Positions 4,725 to 9,699 of a stretch of 9,699 nucleotides of DNA are shown here, piece by piece (the first letter of the stretch is position 1; each line of letters opens with the position of its first letter). The position numbers and the translations under genes are program-made. A model generated the notes under the pieces. It was not told the origin of the DNA. It ran no database searches and saw only the letters and a list, made by a program, of their open reading frames with translations. Origin of the DNA: Sulfurovum sp. (GTDB lineage: Bacteria; Campylobacterota; Campylobacteria; Campylobacterales; Sulfurovaceae); assembly GCA_021159425.1 (NCBI GenBank), contig JAGGRU010000198.1, forward strand, positions 1-9,699, read 5' to 3'.

Positions 4725-5990
4725 ATGCAAATAAATTTAAATGGCAAATCTGTACTTCTTGGTGTAACAGGAAGTATCTCAGCCTATAAAGCCTGTGATC
4801 TGGCACGCCTTTTTGTGAAAGCAGGTGCCCAGGTTCATATAGTCATGACACCCTCTGCTGAGAGATTTGTATCTGCTTTGACTTTTGAAGCACTGACCAG
4901 AAATCCTGTACTGACAGAAAAAACTGAAAGTTGGAGTTCTGATCTTAATCATATTGAGATGGGGAAAAAATGTGATGCATTCATCATTGCTCCTGCTTCA
5001 GCAAATACCATCAATAAGCTGAGTAAAGGAATTGCTGACAATATTTTAACCCAAACAGCACTTGCCTATGCAGGACCTATGCTTGTAGCACCTGCTGCAA
5101 ATACTCAAATGCTTAAAAATAACTACACCGTAGGCTCTTTAAAAATGCTGGGAGTAAATGACTATACGATCATTGAACCTCAAAAGAAACTGCTTGCCTG
5201 TGGTGATGTAGGATCCGGTGCTTTGGCTGAACCTTCTGAAATATTTTTTGAAACAGCTAAAACACTGTTAAAAGAGGATTTCTGGGAAGACAGACGTATC
5301 GTTGTGACAGGTGGAGGGACAAGAGAGAAAATAGATGAAGTACGTTACCTCTCCAACTTCTCTTCCGGGAAAATGGCAAAATCACTTTGTCTCTCTCTTT
5401 ACCTCAAAGGTGCAGATGTCTGTTACCTCACCACGATGGGAAATACAGGATTGCCAAAAAGCATTTATACCATTGATGTAGATACTACAGAGGAACTTTT
5501 AGACTACACACAAGATGCTATACGTGTAGCTAAAAAAGGAAAAATGTCTAAACCTTCCATGAACGCTACGGACAGACATTTGATCCAAAAAGAACCTTAC
5601 CTGTTCATGGTAGCAGCAGTTTCTGACTTCACTCCTAAGTTCCCTCAAGAAGGTAAACTAAAAAAATCAATGATCGGTGAATCATGGAACATAGAACTTA
5701 AGCAGACACCTGACATTCTTTCAAGTTTAGATAAAATGGACATTAAAACTGTTGCATTTAAAGCAGAGATGGACGAAAAAAATGGTTTAAACTCTGCAAA
5801 AGAACTTCTTGAGAAAAAACGTGTGGATGCGGTATGTTATAACTTACTCAGTAACAGTGAAAGTTTTGGTACAACTGATAATGAAATCACTTTTATCACA
5901 AAAGAGAAGCAAACTGCACTGGGAAAATCTGATAAATTAACTCTCTCAGATAAAATACTCACTGAAGCAAAGGCACTTTTAAATGAGTAG
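4725..5990 (+). CDS. coaBC: CoaBC: phosphopantothenoylcysteine synthetase/decarboxylase
   Basis: This bifunctional CoA-pathway enzyme joins cysteine to 4'-phosphopantothenate (CoaB, CTP-dependent) and decarboxylates the product to 4'-phosphopantetheine (CoaC, FMN). The CoaC half (1-185) has GVTGSISAYKA (13-23), active-site H76 in LNHIEMG, FMN-binding APASANTINKL (89-99), N126 in VAPAANTQML and flap cysteine C159 in LLACGDVGSG. The CoaB half (190-421) has VVTGGGTREKID (193-204), N211 in LSNFSSGK, AAVSDF (297-302), the lysine motif KLKK (311-314) and KQTPDIL (326-332). Methionine of the usual PAMN motif is Ala (A125), and a Lys-rich insert (about 268-290) precedes AAVSDF. The ATG at 4725, with AAAGG 6 nt upstream, matches the family N-terminus. 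An ATG at 4650 inside glmU would add 25 unrelated residues. Confidence 0.95.
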   Translation: MQINLNGKSVLLGVTGSISAYKACDLARLFVKAGAQVHIVMTPSAERFVSALTFEALTRNPVLTEKTESWSSDLNHIEMGKKCDAFIIAPASANTINKLSKGIADNILTQTALAYAGPMLVAPAANTQMLKNNYTVGSLKMLGVNDYTIIEPQKKLLACGDVGSGALAEPSEIFFETAKTLLKEDFWEDRRIVVTGGGTREKIDEVRYLSNFSSGKMAKSLCLSLYLKGADVCYLTTMGNTGLPKSIYTIDVDTTEELLDYTQDAIRVAKKGKMSKPSMNATDRHLIQKEPYLFMVAAVSDFTPKFPQEGKLKKSMIGESWNIELKQTPDILSSLDKMDIKTVAFKAEMDEKNGLNSAKELLEKKRVDAVCYNLLSNSESFGTTDNEITFITKEKQTALGKSDKLTLSDKILTEAKALLNE

Positions 5991-6669
5991 GAGCAAACTC
6001 AAACATCTTGCGATCATCATGGATGGAAACGGAAGGTGGGCCAAGCAACGTGGTTTGAATCGGACCAAAGGGCATGAGAAAGGTGCAGAGATCATTCGGG
6101 ATATCACTACATACTGTGCAAAACAGCCCAATATTGAAACAGTGACCTTTTATGCTTTTAGTACTGAAAACTGGAAACGACCTAAACTTGAAGTGGATTT
6201 TCTCATGAGACTGCTTGACAATTATTTGAAAAAAGAACTAGTGACCTATCAGGAAAACAATGTCTGTTTCAAAGCCATTGGTAATATGGAAGCACTGTCC
6301 AAAAAACTGCAAGAGCGTATCAAAACAACCCAGGAAGCTACCAAGAACAATAGCGACCTTACCCATATTCTAGCACTCAATTATGGTGGAAGGGCAGAGA
6401 TCACAAGAGCAGTTAATGAACTTATAGCTAAAGGTAAAAAAGAGATCTTGGAAGAAGATATTTCAACTGCATTGCAAACCCCATACTCTGATATTGACCT
6501 TCTCATCCGTACCTCCGGGGAAGAGCGCATATCTAACTTTTTGCTATGGCAGTTGTCTTACTCTGAATTTTACTTCAGCCAAACACTCTGGCCAGATTTT
6601 ACAGTAGAAGAGCTGGATAATATTATTGAAGATTTTGAACAACGTAACAGACGTTTTGGAGGCGTATAG
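5983..6669 (+). CDS. uppS: isoprenyl transferase (undecaprenyl diphosphate synthase)
   Basis: This cis-prenyltransferase extends farnesyl-PP with isopentenyl-PP to C55-PP, the lipid carrier for peptidoglycan and O-antigen units. All family blocks are present in 228 residues: HLAIIMDGNGRWAKQRG (8-24) with Mg-binding D14, GHEKGAE (30-36), TFYAFSTENWKRP (55-67), DLLIRTSGE (172-180), RISNFLLWQ (182-190) and YSEFYFSQTLWPDF (193-206). The length is slightly below E. coli UppS (about 253). The ATG at 5983 overlaps the coaBC end by 8 nt, and AAAGG is about 12 nt upstream, so translational coupling is likely. The next gene starts directly after its TAG. Confidence 0.96.
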   Translation: MSRSKLKHLAIIMDGNGRWAKQRGLNRTKGHEKGAEIIRDITTYCAKQPNIETVTFYAFSTENWKRPKLEVDFLMRLLDNYLKKELVTYQENNVCFKAIGNMEALSKKLQERIKTTQEATKNNSDLTHILALNYGGRAEITRAVNELIAKGKKEILEEDISTALQTPYSDIDLLIRTSGEERISNFLLWQLSYSEFYFSQTLWPDFTVEELDNIIEDFEQRNRRFGGV

Positions 6670-7410
6670 ATGCTTGACACAAGTATTGTCACACTAATTA
6701 TATTTATTTTTGGAACTATGATAGGTTCATTTTTAAATGTAGTGATCTATAGGATTCCCAAAGGTGAAAGTATTGTTTTTCCATCCTCAAAATGCCAAAA
6801 TTGCCAAACTCCTCTTCTCTGGTATCATAATATCCCCATTTTTTCATGGTTATTCTTAAGAGGGAAATGCGCTTTTTGTAAAGAGCCTATAGCAAAACAG
6901 TATCCTATTGTTGAGTTTGTTACCGGTATCATTTTTGTGGCACTCTTTTTTAAACTCGGACTTGTATGGTATCTTCCTTTTGTTGCAGCCTCTTTTGCAG
7001 CACTGTTTGCACTGGTCATGATAGACTTTAAATATATGGCCGTACCGGACAATGTAAACTTTGCAGCTCTGGTCTTTGCACTGATCCAACCGGATTTTCT
7101 GCATGCACTTATGTATGCGGTCATTGCAGCGGGAGGCCTGTATCTTATAGGCTTACTCTCATCTTTACTTGCCAGAAAACAGGCAATGGGTGGTGCAGAT
7201 GTTATCGTTGCAGGTACTATGGGTGCTCTTCTTGGTTTTCCTAACTTTTTTATAGCACTTTTTTTATCGGCACTGCTTGCAATGATCCCTTCACTTATTA
7301 ATCGTAAAACCGGTGTACCGTTTGTACCTTTTTTAGCTTTAGCTACATTTATAGTTTATCTGTATGACAATGAAGCTGCAAAACTATTGGAGAAAATTAT
7401 CTATGGTTAG
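6670..7410 (+). CDS. pilD: type IV prepilin peptidase / leader peptidase (PilD family)
   Basis: This inner-membrane aspartic protease cleaves the leader of type IV pilin-like proteins and type II secretion pseudopilins, and usually N-methylates the new N-terminus. The 246 residues show an N-terminal membrane helix, then GSFLNVVIYRIPKGESI (19-35). A cytoplasmic zinc loop follows with C42xxC45 and C67xxC70, then several more hydrophobic segments. The catalytic aspartates are D119 in MIDFKYMAVPD (117-127) and D177 in MGGADVIVAG. The second motif reads GGAD where the family usually has GxGD. TTTGGAGG lies about 7 nt before the ATG, which directly follows the uppS stop. No pilin or secretion gene is in the window, so its substrates must be encoded elsewhere. 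The symbol follows the family, not a proven orthology. Confidence 0.92.
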   Translation: MLDTSIVTLIIFIFGTMIGSFLNVVIYRIPKGESIVFPSSKCQNCQTPLLWYHNIPIFSWLFLRGKCAFCKEPIAKQYPIVEFVTGIIFVALFFKLGLVWYLPFVAASFAALFALVMIDFKYMAVPDNVNFAALVFALIQPDFLHALMYAVIAAGGLYLIGLLSSLLARKQAMGGADVIVAGTMGALLGFPNFFIALFLSALLAMIPSLINRKTGVPFVPFLALATFIVYLYDNEAAKLLEKIIYG

Positions 7411-8422
7411 AGTAAGAGCTTACATTGCCTCAAATTTCACTAAAGCATTCTTGACAATATTTTTGCCTTTTTTTCTCATTATTTCACTTATATATCTTGT
7501 CAAGATATCTGCATTGACTGCAAAAATTCAAATTACTTTTGCTGAATTAATCACTCTATACCTTTACTCTATTCCTGATATTACTTTTTATACGCTTCCC
7601 ATATCCTTTGTAGCTGCCCTGGCAAATGTACTCATAAAACTTTCAACAGACAATGAACTTATAGCACTTTATGCACTTGGACTCAAAGCAAAGAAAGTAC
7701 TTGGTAGTTTACTTCTTTTAGGCTTATTGTTCTCACTTCTTCTTCTTTCTATCTCATTTTTCGGTATGCCACTTAGTAAACAGTTCTATGCTTCCTTCAA
7801 AGAAACTAAAAAATCAGAAGCAAAAATAAATATTGTAGCAGGAAAACTTGGTCAAAAATTCGGTGAATATTACACCTATGTTAAAGAGAAGAAAGGGAAG
7901 GATTTCCAAAATATGGTTATATATAATCGTACCGACAGAAATAATGAGCAGTTCTTTGCAGCAGAAAAAGGGAATTTACAAAAAAAGAATAATAAGACTT
8001 CTCTTTTACTCACGAATGGCTATGGGTATACCTATACAAAAGATAAACTGCAGGAAGCTCAGTACAAAACATTGGAAGTTTATGACAAAACAAAAAAGAG
8101 AAATTTTATTTTTGAAGATGTTTTTACATTCTGGGCAAAAGCCCAAACAGATGAAAGAACACTTCATCGTCTACTCTTTTATATCTTTGTAAGTCTCATT
8201 CCTTTAATATCTGTTTATCTTGTTGCTGCTTACACAATGATAAACCCTCGTTATCAGGCTAACCACTCTTATATTGTCATCTTTTCTGTCACTTTACTCT
8301 TTTATACAATTGCTTCCGTTTTACAAAAAATGGGCAGTTTTTACCTCTTGGCAGCAGCAATAGTATTTACTTCTGTTTTAGGGATATGGCTTTTCCATAG
8401 ACGGGTTAGCAGGTTTTTCTAA
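7403..8422 (+). CDS. LptF/LptG-family (YjgP/YjgQ) LPS-export permease
   Basis: This is a 339-residue inner-membrane permease of the LptB2FG transporter family, which extracts LPS from the inner membrane and passes it to the periplasmic bridge. About six membrane segments are visible (roughly 15-37, 56-80, 100-122, 256-278, 288-305 and 313-331). They flank a periplasmic beta-jellyroll-like domain (about 125-250) in the typical 3+3 layout. The cytoplasmic coupling region DNELIALYALGLKAKKV (83-99) is characteristic. Sequence alone does not let me separate LptF from LptG, so no symbol is given. The ATG at 7403 overlaps the pilD end by 8 nt with GGAG 10 nt upstream. An ATG at 7364 would overlap by 47 nt. 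The partner permease is not in the window. Confidence 0.9.
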   Translation: MVRVRAYIASNFTKAFLTIFLPFFLIISLIYLVKISALTAKIQITFAELITLYLYSIPDITFYTLPISFVAALANVLIKLSTDNELIALYALGLKAKKVLGSLLLLGLLFSLLLLSISFFGMPLSKQFYASFKETKKSEAKINIVAGKLGQKFGEYYTYVKEKKGKDFQNMVIYNRTDRNNEQFFAAEKGNLQKKNNKTSLLLTNGYGYTYTKDKLQEAQYKTLEVYDKTKKRNFIFEDVFTFWAKAQTDERTLHRLLFYIFVSLIPLISVYLVAAYTMINPRYQANHSYIVIFSVTLLFYTIASVLQKMGSFYLLAAAIVFTSVLGIWLFHRRVSRFF

Positions 8423-9160
8423 ATGTTAAAACCAGAGACAAAAGTTAAAGCCGTCATATCGTATGATGGATCTGTCTATCTTGGTTTCCAAAAACAGAAA
8501 AGTACAACAAAAACCGTCACTCATGCGATAGAAGAGGCTCTCAACGCTCTACATATAAGATCTTCTATCGTTGCAAGCGGAAGAACAGATGCCGGAGTAC
8601 ATGCTACCGGGCAGATCATTCATTTTAACTTACCGGACTTTTGGTCTGACCTCAACAAATTAAAAACAAACCTGAACAGGAAACTAAAAGATATAGAATT
8701 TAAACATATCTCCAGAGTACCTCATGATTTTCATGCCCGGTTTTCAGCAAAAAAACGTCTCTATCGTTATCTGTTCAAAACATTTAAACCCTCTGTATTT
8801 GAACAAAAATATATCTCTTATTACCCAGGGGTTGATTCGCTGCTATTAGAAAAAGCGCTGTCATGTTTTGAAGGTGAACATGATTTTAACTACTTTCATA
8901 AAACAGGGAGCATCACGCATACAACAGTAAGAAAGATTTACAAAACATGGTACAGAGAGCACAAGGGATATCATTTTATCTATTTCCAGGCAAATGGTTT
9001 TTTACGATCTCAGGTAAGAATGATGGTGGATGCTGCTATGTTATGTGCCAGAGGAGAACTGACACTGGAACAGCTATCAGAACAGATAGAATGCCAGAAG
9101 AAGCACACAAGTAAACTTGCACCTCCGGAAGGCTTATATCTTGCCAGAGTGCAGTATTAA
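8423..9160 (+). CDS. truA: tRNA pseudouridine(38-40) synthase TruA
   Basis: TruA isomerises uridines 38-40 in the anticodon arm of many tRNAs. The 245-residue protein has the N-terminal YDGSVYLGFQKQ (14-25), catalytic D56 in ASGRTDAGVHATGQ (51-64), HARFSAKKRLYRYLF (104-118), NGFLRSQVRMMV (191-202) and the C-terminal APPEGLYL (233-240). Length is normal. The ATG directly follows the permease stop, and AGG about 9 nt upstream is a weak ribosome binding site, so coupling to the preceding gene is likely. It is the last gene of the run. No plus-strand terminator is visible in the 54-bp convergent gap after it. Confidence 0.96.
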   Translation: MLKPETKVKAVISYDGSVYLGFQKQKSTTKTVTHAIEEALNALHIRSSIVASGRTDAGVHATGQIIHFNLPDFWSDLNKLKTNLNRKLKDIEFKHISRVPHDFHARFSAKKRLYRYLFKTFKPSVFEQKYISYYPGVDSLLLEKALSCFEGEHDFNYFHKTGSITHTTVRKIYKTWYREHKGYHFIYFQANGFLRSQVRMMVDAAMLCARGELTLEQLSEQIECQKKHTSKLAPPEGLYLARVQY

Positions 9161-9195
9161 GCAGAGACTATTCTCCCAAGAAGATTAAAAGACCT

Positions 9196-9217
9196 GAAAA
9201 GGAGTAAGGTACTCTTA
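9196..9217 (-). terminator. weak hairpin terminator candidate for the right-edge gene
   Basis: GAGTA (9202-9206) and TACTC (9210-9214) form a stem around AGG, extendable by an A-T and a G-T pair. On the minus strand it is followed by TTTTC. It directly abuts, and partly overlaps, the TAA of the minus-strand gene at 9217-9215. The short T-run and modest GC content make it a weak candidate. On the plus strand no T-run follows, so truA read-through into the antisense of that gene is possible. Confidence 0.3.
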
Positions 9218-9699
9218 GTGTGTAGCTATTTCCGGTTTTGGCGTTTCTGCATCTGGCACAACTTCCACAGCAGGAGATACAGCTTCTTCAGTTGAAGCTT
9301 CAACTTTAGCTGCTGTTTCTTCAACTGCTTCTTTTACTTCTTCAGCTTTCTCTTCTACTTTTTCTGTAGCAGATTCAACTGTCTCGGTAGCAGTTTCAAC
9401 AGCAGATGCAACGTTTTCTTTTACTTCCTCTGTCTTTTTTTCTACAGCTTCTGAAACTTCAGCTGTTTTAGCTTCTACAGCTTCTTTGACTTCAGTCGCT
9501 GTTTCTTCCGCTACTTTTGCTTTCTCTTCAGCCTCTTTCTCTTCTGCTACATAATCACTCAGGTCATCTTGACAATCAAAAAGTGCATCATCTTTTATTT
9601 TTACAATTTTAACATTTGCACCATGCGTATAAACAAGTTCTCCGCCCTCCTTACCTTGTTTAAGTATACCTGCAACAAACACTATAAGGATCAATAAGA
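9215..9699 (-). CDS. membrane-anchored Ala/Glu/Val/Lys-rich coiled protein, N-terminus outside window
   Basis: I do not recognise a family. The frame is open to the window edge: a TTG at 9694 is preceded in frame by a Leu codon, so the true start is probably to the right. The visible N-terminal part (LILIVFVAGIL) looks like the end of a membrane or signal-anchor helix. A short globular segment follows (HGANVKIVKIKDDALFDCQDDL, a single Cys). From about residue 50, counted from that TTG, to about 140 the protein is almost only A, E, K, V and T, in near-repeats of 11 residues such as TEVKEAVEAKT and AEVSEAVEKKT. This suggests a long amphipathic helix, similar in composition to LEA or apolipoprotein-like repeats. 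The tail is Pro-rich. A role in envelope spacing or membrane association would be speculation. Confidence 0.75.
   Translation of the reverse strand, partial: LLILIVFVAGILKQGKEGGELVYTHGANVKIVKIKDDALFDCQDDLSDYVAEEKEAEEKAKVAEETATEVKEAVEAKTAEVSEAVEKKTEEVKENVASAVETATETVESATEKVEEKAEEVKEAVEETAAKVEASTEEAVSPAVEVVPDAETPKPEIATH

Noticed and set aside
1..9699. CRISPR array or rRNA genes
   Set aside because: No regularly spaced direct repeats with unique spacers and no rRNA-like conserved blocks were seen on either strand.

Overview
The window looks like chromosomal DNA of a member of the Campylobacterota (Epsilonproteobacteria), most probably a Sulfurovum- or Sulfurimonas-like bacterium. This rests on the AT-rich composition, the style of the proteins and the gene order glmU-coaBC-uppS-prepilin peptidase-LptF/G permease-truA. 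As I remember it, Campylobacter jejuni has the same neighbourhood, with trmA nearby. The genus is an inference.

Layout. (1) Positions 1-728 hold no convincing gene. They carry a copy of a promoter/operator (115-143) nearly identical to the one driving the first toxin gene (696-724), a 26-codon mini-ORF and several clear inverted repeats. (2) 729-1302 (+) is a toxin-first HigB/HigA-type toxin-antitoxin pair. Its promoter lies so close to the toxin ATG that the toxin mRNA should be leaderless, while the antitoxin has a strong ribosome binding site. (3) 1348-2179 (-) is a second, unrelated pair, MntA-HepT, convergent with the first. (4) 2207-3337 (-) is trmA (tRNA m5U54 methyltransferase) with an unusual cysteine-rich N-terminus. 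(5) 3416-9160 (+) is a tightly packed six-gene run (glmU, coaBC, uppS, prepilin peptidase, LptF/LptG-family permease, truA) with junctions between an 8-nt overlap and a 1-nt gap, read from a promoter in the trmA-glmU divergent gap. (6) 9215-9699 (-) is the 3' part of a gene for a membrane-anchored Ala/Glu/Val/Lys-rich coiled protein that runs off the right edge.

How the genes work together. The six-gene run is housekeeping and mostly serves the envelope. GlmU makes UDP-GlcNAc and UppS makes the C55 lipid carrier precursor, both needed for peptidoglycan and LPS. The LptF/G permease belongs to LPS export, and the prepilin peptidase processes type IV pilin-like or type II secretion subunits. CoaBC makes 4'-phosphopantetheine for CoA, and TruA, like the divergent TrmA, modifies tRNA. 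The left 2.2 kb is an accessory island with two chemically different toxin-antitoxin systems (predicted mRNA interferase; HepT ribonuclease neutralised by AMPylation).

The part least explained by known genes is 92-530. An orphan copy of the TA operator-promoter there would, if active, transcribe a non-coding stretch containing mutually exclusive hairpins and a cloverleaf-like 77-nt element.
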